64,000 nt of DNA, from positions 1,488,001-1,552,000 of the forward strand of contig NZ_FTMA01000001.1 of NCBI RefSeq assembly GCF_900155985.1, read 5' to 3'. The number at the start of each line of letters is the position of its first letter. The stretch's first letter is position 1. Made by a program: the position numbers and the translations under genes. Below, piece after piece: positions 43,298 to 50,724 of this stretch. This stretch comes from Maribacter ulvicola (GTDB taxonomy: Bacteria > Bacteroidota > Bacteroidia > Flavobacteriales > Flavobacteriaceae). The notes under the pieces were generated by a model. The model ran no database searches. It had not been told where the DNA came from and worked only from the letters and a program-made list of their open reading frames with translations.

Positions 43298-45688
43298 ATG
43301 GAATTCAATAAAAATTACCTTTCCACCTATTATAAGCATATACAAACGGATGATAATTTCCCTGAAGCTTTTCTCTATGAGCTTTTTCTAGTGGGCAAAA
43401 TGACCAGGGACAAGGAAACCGTTAATGAAATTGCTGAATACATAGAAAAATACGGTACGGTAGAAATTAATGCTGCTTTTAAGACTAGAAGTAAGTTACC
43501 GGAAAAGGGAGATGACAGTGAAAAAATACTAAACTCATTTATCAGTTTCACTTTAAAAGACCCGCTATTTCCATTAGGTAAATTATATGCCAAGCTAGGC
43601 TTTTTACAGGTTTTTGTGAATGAAACCCTTGCAGAGAAGTTAGAAGAGCAACCTGAAGTAATTCAAAGATTTGAGGGAATAGAAAAACTCATAATTGAAA
43701 TCGATTTGCAAGACAACATTTTAGAGCAATTTTGCAATATTAAAACAATCAAAAGCCTAGAAATAGAAGGTAGTTACCAAATATTGCCCGAAACTATTGG
43801 GGGTTTGGAAAACTTGGAGGAACTAGAATTGGATCTGGAACATTTACAGCAGCTTCCCATTAGCTTCTTCAATTTAAAATCCCTAAAAGAATTTTCGTTG
43901 ACGCTAAGTATAAAGGAAGGTGAGCAGCCTTTTGCATTACCTAATAGGTTTCATAAGCTTACGAAATTGGTTGAATTAAATTTTTATGACGCGGCTCTTG
44001 AAGATATTTCAGAACTTTTGTTTCCTGAAAACATAAAGGAAATAGGGTTTTATCGCCTAAAAAACATCAAAAAAATACCGAAATCCATTGTTTCGCTCAA
44101 TAAATTGGAAAAATTATCGATTTTCGATTGTGCAGATGTAGTAGAATTACCATCCGCAGAATTAATGTTGCATAATCTATGGATGTTGCGGTTGCAAAAA
44201 CTTCCGCAGATTCATTGTGTTGAAGATAAGTATCTGTTTTTACCAAATATTAGGTCTGTGCGGTTAGATGAAAATGTTCAGATTAGTAATGGAAATACTG
44301 TTTTTGAAAATACAGAATTATCAATTTCAAACATTTCTTTACTGGAATATGTATTGAACCATCCTGAAAATTTTCCAAAGTTAAAAAAATTGAAGGTTAC
44401 TGAGTTATATGATTTTTCAAGCATAACCGTGGGCTTGGAACAATTAAAATCATTGGAAAGTATTGAAGTGTTTCAGTTGAAAAACAGCGAAATCCTATGG
44501 CGACATTTGGGTAAATGTTCTCAATTATCACATATAAAAATTGTACATGCAGATGTAGAAACACTACCAGAAGATTTAAGAAATATAGAGAGCTTAGCAG
44601 TTTTGGAAATAAGTGATTGTTCTAATTTGGTACTGTATACGAACAGCCTGCCTGCTAGAATTAATGACTTTAAAATTATGGGAATTAAGGAACTTGTTTC
44701 GGGTAACCGGCTTATTAGGACAGAGCGGACGTATTTAGATAGCGTACCGATACAAGATTTAAAGAACTTTTTTGGTCATTTTGTTGTTTCAAAATTACTA
44801 TGGTCTATAACTGGTGGTGAACAGTTTTCTGAAGAAGACTTAACACAGTATTTGCCAGAACCTGAAAAGCTTAAAGAGCTAAAATCTTATGGCACAACAG
44901 CTCACTTTCAAGATGTTTTAAAGTACTGTGCCAAATTGGAGAGCTTGTGTTTAGCGAACAATAATCAGAGTAATTTGCCAATAAATAGCTATCCTGCCAA
45001 ACAATTAAAGGAGTTAAAATTAAAGTTATATAACGCAGGAAACTTGGAAGTTATTTTGGGTAATACACCTAATTTAAAAACCATATTTCTAGAACATTAT
45101 AGGGTTGCCAATTCTTTTCCTGAGGTGAGATTGAACCAATTAGAAAATTTACATGTTTCTAGAAGTTCTTTGGCAACTTTTGAACCGTTAGAAGCCCCTG
45201 CGCTTAAAAACTTTAGTCTTTCATTGTGCTATGATTTTAATATGGAAGGGTATGAAAAGTTAGCCAAGTTTACTAGGTTAAAAAAAATACACTTTAATGG
45301 TATACATGATGATGTAGACAATGTTCCCGAGAATATAACATCCCTTGACCTTACGGAATTAAACCTTGGTTATCATATGAAGGCAGTTCCAGAATACCTA
45401 AAAAAGCTACAAAATCTAGAGACGTTGTATGTAGATAATATAGATTTTGATCACCTGCCAACTTGGATTGCGGATTTACCTAAGCTTACGCGTTTAAGTA
45501 TTGACGGGTGTTCATTTAAGCATAGTGTTCCTGAATATTTTCAGAAATTAAAATTGAAAGAGCTCAAGTATTACATTTCAAAATTTAAAGGTAGCAATAT
45601 GTCTCCTGAGAAATATAAATTTTTAATTACACCTGGTTATACTATCTTGAAAAAGGAGTTTAGTAATCATGTGAATACATACTTCTAA
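43298..45688 (+). CDS. leucine-rich repeat protein (second paralogue)
   Basis: A 796-residue cytoplasmic LRR protein. The N-terminal YELFLVGKMTRDKETVNEIA (about 29-48) matches YEIFVIAKTTADKVIRMECT of the first LRR protein, and the C-terminal FKGSNMSPEKYKFL matches FSGSNMKFEIYEPL. Between them about 25 irregular LRRs run from residue 140 to 770 (LEELELDLEHLQQLPISFF, LKEFSLTLSI, LEKLSIFDCADVVELPS). The two genes lie on either side of DUF4132 on opposite strands, which suggests duplication. I could not find the island promoter element directly in front of it, so it may be read from upstream. Confidence 0.85.
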   Translation: MEFNKNYLSTYYKHIQTDDNFPEAFLYELFLVGKMTRDKETVNEIAEYIEKYGTVEINAAFKTRSKLPEKGDDSEKILNSFISFTLKDPLFPLGKLYAKLGFLQVFVNETLAEKLEEQPEVIQRFEGIEKLIIEIDLQDNILEQFCNIKTIKSLEIEGSYQILPETIGGLENLEELELDLEHLQQLPISFFNLKSLKEFSLTLSIKEGEQPFALPNRFHKLTKLVELNFYDAALEDISELLFPENIKEIGFYRLKNIKKIPKSIVSLNKLEKLSIFDCADVVELPSAELMLHNLWMLRLQKLPQIHCVEDKYLFLPNIRSVRLDENVQISNGNTVFENTELSISNISLLEYVLNHPENFPKLKKLKVTELYDFSSITVGLEQLKSLESIEVFQLKNSEILWRHLGKCSQLSHIKIVHADVETLPEDLRNIESLAVLEISDCSNLVLYTNSLPARINDFKIMGIKELVSGNRLIRTERTYLDSVPIQDLKNFFGHFVVSKLLWSITGGEQFSEEDLTQYLPEPEKLKELKSYGTTAHFQDVLKYCAKLESLCLANNNQSNLPINSYPAKQLKELKLKLYNAGNLEVILGNTPNLKTIFLEHYRVANSFPEVRLNQLENLHVSRSSLATFEPLEAPALKNFSLSLCYDFNMEGYEKLAKFTRLKKIHFNGIHDDVDNVPENITSLDLTELNLGYHMKAVPEYLKKLQNLETLYVDNIDFDHLPTWIADLPKLTRLSIDGCSFKHSVPEYFQKLKLKELKYYISKFKGSNMSPEKYKFLITPGYTILKKEFSNHVNTYF

Positions 45689-45706
45689 TGGAGTAAGTAT
45701 ATAATA

Positions 45707-45752
45707 TCACTGAAAACGGGTAGTAATTTTAGCGCTATACGATCCATCTTTG
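45707..45752 (+). promoter_or_regulatory. island regulon promoter (gene at 45776)
   Basis: TCACTGAA and AACGGGTA (45707-45722), 22 bp, CATCTTTG (45745-45752). The flanks also match the promoter at 59821: AATA precedes TCAC in both, and TAGTAA covers the end of the second half in both. Confidence 0.75.
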
Positions 45753-45775
45753 CTGTTTTAAATTAAAACAGAATT

Positions 45776-46465
45776 ATGGATTTTAAGACAATGCTGCAGC
45801 TACCTGTACTAGAAATTTCTCAGGTGCTCAAAACCCTTCAAGGAATAGCGAACGAAGAACGAAATAAGGAAAAACCCCAAATGCCTAACGTGTCAATCAG
45901 CACCAGTACGGGTCATGTATCTGGATATTTTATTAATTATGACACGGAAAAAAATATCGTATTACTTGGTAATTGGTACGACCACAAAGCAGATTTGCAA
46001 TATGTAGAATTGCATTCCATTGCTTCTATTTCGCTAGGGAATATAAATAATTACCTATACCAATTTTCAGATGGTGCTATACCATTCGTACCAAATGAAG
46101 ATGAAGTGCCGACCCTACTTCAATTAAAAAAGGAAATCCGAGATCTGGAGCAATCAGCGGAAAAGATGTTGGGAAAAGCAGTAGCGATTAATTATGCGTA
46201 CGAGGAAAAGCCAGAAGATTTAGAAAAGTACTATGCCACTAAAATAATCTCAATTTTAAAGGGTACATTGATGTCGATAGCCGCTGATCCCCTTGCTAAA
46301 GAAGCATTTATCAATGCGATAAACGAGCTTTCATTTAGACAGTGTGAGGAAAATAAAGTAAGCCTTGAAAATGGTAATCTTTCTATATCCTTAGACCTTT
46401 CTAAAGGTTTAAAAACTGTTGCGTCAATAAACAAACTACAAGATCTTATAGAGAAATGCTTGTAG
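45776..46465 (+). CDS. 229-residue protein of unknown function
   Basis: A soluble protein with a beta-rich first half (VSISTSTGHVSGYFINYD, IVLLGNWYDHKADLQYVELHSIASISLG) and a helical second half. The C-terminal segment DPLAKEAFINAINELSF resembles DDLGKEAIAESINSIEV in the protein encoded at 46537-46932, so the two may share a domain. No known family is recognised. It has its own regulon promoter 24 bp upstream and converges with the 46537 gene on a shared terminator. Confidence 0.8.
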   Translation: MDFKTMLQLPVLEISQVLKTLQGIANEERNKEKPQMPNVSISTSTGHVSGYFINYDTEKNIVLLGNWYDHKADLQYVELHSIASISLGNINNYLYQFSDGAIPFVPNEDEVPTLLQLKKEIRDLEQSAEKMLGKAVAINYAYEEKPEDLEKYYATKIISILKGTLMSIAADPLAKEAFINAINELSFRQCEENKVSLENGNLSISLDLSKGLKTVASINKLQDLIEKCL

Positions 46466-46489
46466 ATAAAATACAAGATTTAAATAAAT

Positions 46490-46522
46490 AAAAAAGGAAA
46501 GCCATAACGGCTTTCCTTTTTT
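46490..46522. terminator. bidirectional terminator
   Basis: AAAAAGGAAAGCC (46491-46503) and GGCTTTCCTTTTT (46509-46521) form a perfect 13-bp stem with loop ATAAC. A/T runs on both sides serve the two convergent genes. Confidence 0.9.
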
Positions 46523-46536
46523 GTAACAACATATTC

Positions 46537-46932
46537 TTAAAGATTGTTCTCTAAGAATTCTCTAATAACCAAATCAGAGAAATATCCGCTGTGGTGACCT
46601 CCCCAGCATGCTGTTAGTGAGAATACGCCATCTGCTATTTTTAGTTCTTTTTTGTCTTCTGCACCTTCATTGGCAATGCAGTATACCTCAATGCTATTAA
46701 TGCTTTCTGCGATAGCTTCTTTTCCTAAATCGTCAGAACATACTTCTTTAAAAGCATCTGTAACACGCTGTAAACATACGCTTGGTACAAATTTTATGTA
46801 ATCCATTTCAAAGGTGTCCCAGTTAATGTTTACAGGTAATTCTTTACCTACTATTTCATTAATTTCTTTTTGGTAATCCCCTACATATTGTTCTTCAATT
46901 GCCTTAGCAGCTCTTTTTTCTTGTAATCCCAT
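46537..46932 (-). CDS. 131-residue protein of unknown function
   Basis: I place the start at ATG 46932 (MGLQEKRAAKAIEEQYVGDY) rather than 12 codons upstream, because the -7 box TACCTTTG (46973-46966) leaves room for only a short leader. The protein is acidic and contains NINWDTFEMDYIKFVPSVC, a conserved-looking block DDLGKEAIAESINSIEVYC and a C-terminal LTACWGGHHSGYFSDLVI. The Trp-Gly-Gly-His-His turn is unusual and could bind metal, but that is speculation. No family is recognised. It shares part of its sequence pattern with the 45776 product. Confidence 0.75.
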   Translation of the reverse strand: MGLQEKRAAKAIEEQYVGDYQKEINEIVGKELPVNINWDTFEMDYIKFVPSVCLQRVTDAFKEVCSDDLGKEAIAESINSIEVYCIANEGAEDKKELKIADGVFSLTACWGGHHSGYFSDLVIREFLENNL

Positions 46933-46965
46933 TATGAATGTTTTTAGATGTAATTTTGAATACTT

Positions 46966-47011
46966 CAAAGGTATTTTAAGGCATTAGTTTTGAAGCACCC
47001 CTTTTAAGTGA
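46966..47011 (-). promoter_or_regulatory. island regulon promoter (gene at 46932)
   Basis: Minus strand: TCACTTAA and AAGGGGTG (47011-46996), 22 bp, TACCTTTG (46973-46966), a perfect TAnnTTTG. The second half-site is poor, the first half and the spacing are right. Confidence 0.55.
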
Positions 47012-47021
47012 AAAGTAAAAC

Positions 47022-47067
47022 TCACGGAATTCCGTGAGGTGTAGGGCAGCCAATCGTGCTAACTTTA
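47022..47067 (+). promoter_or_regulatory. island regulon promoter with full palindrome (gene at 47086)
   Basis: The clearest site of the set. CTCACGGAATTCCGTGAG (47021-47038) is a perfect 18-bp palindrome, followed at the common distance by TAACTTTA (47060-47067). It lies in the divergent region between the 46932 and 47086 genes. Confidence 0.8.
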
Positions 47068-47085
47068 CTTTATAAAATTTCAGGT

Positions 47086-48078
47086 ATGAAAACATTGATT
47101 ATAATAGGAGTTTTGCTTGTGCTATTTGTCATTTTTGTAAACAATTTTTCGCGTTTTATGGGCGGATTATCAACGAATAAGGCTGCTGAGAATTTGGAGC
47201 AATACTTAGAAAAAGAGCACAATGGCGAGCTTGGTTTTAGAGAACTGAATCGGTTTTTTAATGCAGCTACCATGAATCCTAATATGTTTACCGTAGTTAT
47301 CTTTCATAAAGAAATACCTGAAATTGAGTTCTACTGCCATGTCAACCCAAAGGAAATATTGGAGAACGATACCTTATCGTATTATGGAACGGAAAACTTG
47401 AAAATTGCGGACCTCTACAAAAGAGAACGCAAACGCTATGAAACGCGACAAAAAGTGAAAATCGATTTTATAAATGAAATTCCTGAAATCAATTTTGAGA
47501 ACGATAGGTTTGAAATTTTTGTTCCTGGGGAAATAGTAACAGCTGCTTTACATGATTTAATAGATAGGTTTGTAGCAAGGTTGAACAGCTCTTATGAGGA
47601 GTTGGATATTCCCTACACCATGTCTTTGTTCATCAGGACCGAAGCTCACCCCGAAGGATATATTGATATTCCGTTAGAGAGTATGGAAGGTCAATGGTAT
47701 CCACAAATGTTTATGCTTTCGCCAAAAATGAGCTATTTTGATACTATAGAAAATAAGATAAAAGAGCGTGTACAGACCGATTTGGATACCTCATATCCTA
47801 ATTATGAAATAGACGATAATTATCGGAAAATCATTTTGGATAAAACCAGTTTGTCAAAAATTGCTTGGGTACAATACCTGAACGATACAACGATAGATAA
47901 TGATGAAAACGAGACGTGGCAAAATCCTTTAACCGGACTCTATGTTACCTATTACGATATAGATACGGGGCATTTGTATTTTGGCGAAATGATATCTCAG
48001 GAAAACGATAAAATTTCCTATGATGAGACTTTAGAACTTATTAAATTACGTGTAGAGGCAGAAGGGATTCAAATGTAA
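47086..48078 (+). CDS. membrane-anchored protein of unknown function
   Basis: A 330-residue protein. ATG 47086 is the likely start because it leads straight into a signal-anchor helix (TLIIIGVLLVLFVIFVNNF, about 3-21). The rest is predicted soluble, mixed alpha/beta, with FTVVIFHKEIPEIEFYCHV, a Tyr/Asp-rich middle and LTGLYVTYYDIDTGHLYFGE near the C-terminus. I recognise no domain. The gene has the strongest regulon site of the island 19 bp before its start and converges with the LuxR-type regulator. Confidence 0.78.
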   Translation: MKTLIIIGVLLVLFVIFVNNFSRFMGGLSTNKAAENLEQYLEKEHNGELGFRELNRFFNAATMNPNMFTVVIFHKEIPEIEFYCHVNPKEILENDTLSYYGTENLKIADLYKRERKRYETRQKVKIDFINEIPEINFENDRFEIFVPGEIVTAALHDLIDRFVARLNSSYEELDIPYTMSLFIRTEAHPEGYIDIPLESMEGQWYPQMFMLSPKMSYFDTIENKIKERVQTDLDTSYPNYEIDDNYRKIILDKTSLSKIAWVQYLNDTTIDNDENETWQNPLTGLYVTYYDIDTGHLYFGEMISQENDKISYDETLELIKLRVEAEGIQM

Positions 48079-48090
48079 AAGTGGTTGGGT

Positions 48091-48726
48091 TTAGTCGAAC
48101 AATCCAGATTCTATAGCATATTTTACTGCTCCAGTAGTCGTTTTTGAAGCTGTTTTTAAAAGAATGTTCTTTCTGTGCGTTTCAACCGTATTGACAGATA
48201 TAAATAGTTTTTCTGATATTTCTTTAGAAGTCAGTTCGTCTGCCAATAGTGAGAGTACTTCTTTTTCCCTTGGGGAAAGCTCAATATTCTTATACTTTTT
48301 ACGCTCAAAAATACTTTCCATATAACGCTGTTTAATCACTTCGGAAAAGTATTGTTCTCCATCTAAAACGGTGCGCACTGCCTTTTGTAATTCTTCTTTA
48401 CTGGTGAATTTTGGCACAAAACCGTCAGCACCTTTTTGAATGACCTTGTGCACCGTTCTGTGATTATCCAACATGCTTAGCATGATAATTTTTACCGTGC
48501 TATGCTTCTTTTTTATCTCGGTCAGCAATTCAATGCCGTCCATTTTTGGCATATTGATATCACTGATAATCAATCCAATTTTAAACTGCTTTAGTAGCCG
48601 CACTACCTGTTTTCCTTCTGTAGCAAGGTGCACTTCTCCAATCTCGGGCATATCGCCTAAAATGGTATTAATACCCTCTAAAAACATTAAATGGTCGTCT
48701 GCTATAATGATGTTCGTTTTCTTCAC
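48091..48726 (-). CDS. NarL/LuxR-type response regulator
   Basis: A 211-residue two-component regulator. The receiver domain (about 1-125) has Asp10-Asp11 in IIADDHLM, phosphoacceptor Asp56 in LIISDINMPKMDG, and Lys in GFVPKFTSKEE. The LuxR-type helix-turn-helix (about 148-205) reads LSPREKEVLSLLADELTSKE, then ISEKLFISVNTVETHRKNIL. It starts 5 bp after the stop of the TPR histidine kinase, its obvious partner. NarL-type regulators bind short inverted repeats, so it is the best candidate for the TCACnnnn element found in the island's promoters. Confidence 0.95.
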   Translation of the reverse strand: MKKTNIIIADDHLMFLEGINTILGDMPEIGEVHLATEGKQVVRLLKQFKIGLIISDINMPKMDGIELLTEIKKKHSTVKIIMLSMLDNHRTVHKVIQKGADGFVPKFTSKEELQKAVRTVLDGEQYFSEVIKQRYMESIFERKKYKNIELSPREKEVLSLLADELTSKEISEKLFISVNTVETHRKNILLKTASKTTTGAVKYAIESGLFD

Positions 48727-48731
48727 AATGT

Positions 48732-50699
48732 CTATTTTAAAGGAATGTCTATGGTCATAGAAGTTCCGCTACTGGCACTACTGTCAATGTCTAAAGAACC
48801 TTTCATTTTCTGTAAACGCTCTTTAATATTTCGCAGTCCTATGCCTTGTTTTTTATGTTCTTGGAAGCCTTTTCCGTTATCGTTGACCACAATATTCAAA
48901 TGGTCCTCGTGCTTGGTAAGTTGCACATCTGCATTGGTGGCTTCTGCATGTTTTAGAATATTATTGACCAATTCTTGTACCACGCGATAGACATCTGCAA
49001 GAAGTGCATCGGGCAATTGATTAATGGCTTCCTCTGGATAGAAAAATGTTTGAATATCTATAGTGGCACTCTCAGATATCTGGTCAATAAAATCGCCCAA
49101 AAAATTAGTGAACCCCAATGAAGCAAAAGCTGGCGGGTGTAATTGATGGGAGAGTCCGCGAACATCTGTACACGCATTATTGATTGCCGTTAATATTCTT
49201 TTGGTCTGCGGTTTTTCTTGTAGGTCTTCCACATAATGCTCAAATGCAATTTTAATACCTGCCAAATCGCTACCGATACCATCGTGAATTTCACGCGCTA
49301 ATCGTGCACGCTCCTCATCCTGACCTTGCTGATATTTTTCTACCGCAGACAATCTATAATCTTTGATCATCTGGTTTATTTTCTGGTCGGCATTTTCTTC
49401 TCGCTGCATGCTCAGTTCTTGCTGTACTTTTAAACGCTTAAAATATTGGTAGCGTAGAATAAGCAGTGAAATCAGGACCAATACAAACCCAGCTATAAAA
49501 GCATTTCTAATAATGAGTTGCCTTTTTACGGTTAGTTCTGCCTTTTGCAGTTCGGCTTCGCCCAGTTTTTGCTCCTTTTCAAGTAAATCTATCCGGGTCT
49601 CCTTTAACTGAGTTTCATAGCGCTCTTGCAATTCGGCAACGTATTTTTCTTTGTCCAAAGAGTTTTGGGAGGATAGGGTATTAACTCCTTTTTCGTAAAA
49701 TTTTAAAGCGCGCTTGTAATCGCCTTCATCTTGGTATAGTTGGGAAAGGTTTTTGTAAATGTCAGATTTGTATTGTCTGATGGACTGTTCTTCGCCCATC
49801 TCCAAAGCTTGTTCAAAATAGGAAATGGCTTGTTTGGTATGCCCTAGCTTACTTTCGCATAAACCAAGGTCATTTAAAATAATGACCATATCTGATTTAA
49901 AATCGACTTCTTTTAAAAGGGACAAGGTTTTTTTTAGTGAAACAACCGCTTCTTTATACTTGTTTTCTTTCACCAACATCTGTGAAAAATTCATGTTGAT
50001 ATAGGCAATGACCGCTTTGTTTCCTTCTTTTTCACGATACGCTAATACCGTATTAAAATGTTCGCGAGCGGCATCATATTTACCTTGTTCTTTTAGAATA
50101 CTCGCGTAATTGAATAGGGTAACAAGAACGCCATCATCATCACCCAACTCTCGGTATAGGTCTGCGGCACGATCTAAATTTTCGGTTGCTTTTTTATACT
50201 CCTTTTGTAAAACGTATAACGTAGCTATATTTTGGTACGCATTGGCTTCTTGCTGGGTATCGTCCATTTTTTCGGCATACCGTAAACACTCCAAAAAGCT
50301 TTCCATAGCCTTCGGGTAATTGCCAAGGTTCTTATAGCCCAACGCCAAAATATTATAGCTTGCCGCCAAACCGTTTTCCATTTCAAGCTCTTTGAGCAAT
50401 GTTATGGTTTTTTGAGTTTCACTGACCGCAGTTTTATAATCGCCCGAAATATTACCCAAGTTCGCTAGTGCATAATGCGCTCTAATGGTATGAATTTTTA
50501 GCCCTAATTTTTTACTTTCTACAAGCCATTTTTGCGCAGCTTCCTTTGCTAATATGGGTTGCGAATACACGTTTTTTTGATAAACGTATGAAAGCGAATC
50601 AATTAGCGGGTTTTCATCTTTGTTTTGAGACCAACAATTCGTGTGAAACCCTAAAAACAGGAAGACGATGAGAATTTTATGTAGTGTAATTACCTTCAT
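48732..50699 (-). CDS. TPR-containing sensor histidine kinase (NarX/DesK type)
   Basis: A 655-residue kinase. It has a signal peptide (about 1-24), six or seven tetratricopeptide repeats outside the cytoplasm (about 60-345), a coiled coil (about 350-395), one transmembrane helix (FIAGFVLVLISLLILRYQYF, 401-420), a HisKA_3 domain with His472 in ARLAREIHDGIG and a HATPase domain (ELVNNILKHAEATNADV, then NDNGKGFQEHKKQGIGLRNI). This type is common in Flavobacteria and signals to a LuxR-type regulator encoded next door. The signal sensed by the TPRs is unknown. Confidence 0.94.
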   Translation of the reverse strand: MKVITLHKILIVFLFLGFHTNCWSQNKDENPLIDSLSYVYQKNVYSQPILAKEAAQKWLVESKKLGLKIHTIRAHYALANLGNISGDYKTAVSETQKTITLLKELEMENGLAASYNILALGYKNLGNYPKAMESFLECLRYAEKMDDTQQEANAYQNIATLYVLQKEYKKATENLDRAADLYRELGDDDGVLVTLFNYASILKEQGKYDAAREHFNTVLAYREKEGNKAVIAYINMNFSQMLVKENKYKEAVVSLKKTLSLLKEVDFKSDMVIILNDLGLCESKLGHTKQAISYFEQALEMGEEQSIRQYKSDIYKNLSQLYQDEGDYKRALKFYEKGVNTLSSQNSLDKEKYVAELQERYETQLKETRIDLLEKEQKLGEAELQKAELTVKRQLIIRNAFIAGFVLVLISLLILRYQYFKRLKVQQELSMQREENADQKINQMIKDYRLSAVEKYQQGQDEERARLAREIHDGIGSDLAGIKIAFEHYVEDLQEKPQTKRILTAINNACTDVRGLSHQLHPPAFASLGFTNFLGDFIDQISESATIDIQTFFYPEEAINQLPDALLADVYRVVQELVNNILKHAEATNADVQLTKHEDHLNIVVNDNGKGFQEHKKQGIGLRNIKERLQKMKGSLDIDSSASSGTSMTIDIPLK

Positions 50700-50724
50700 T
50701 TAAGAATGGGCAAAATTACCACCT

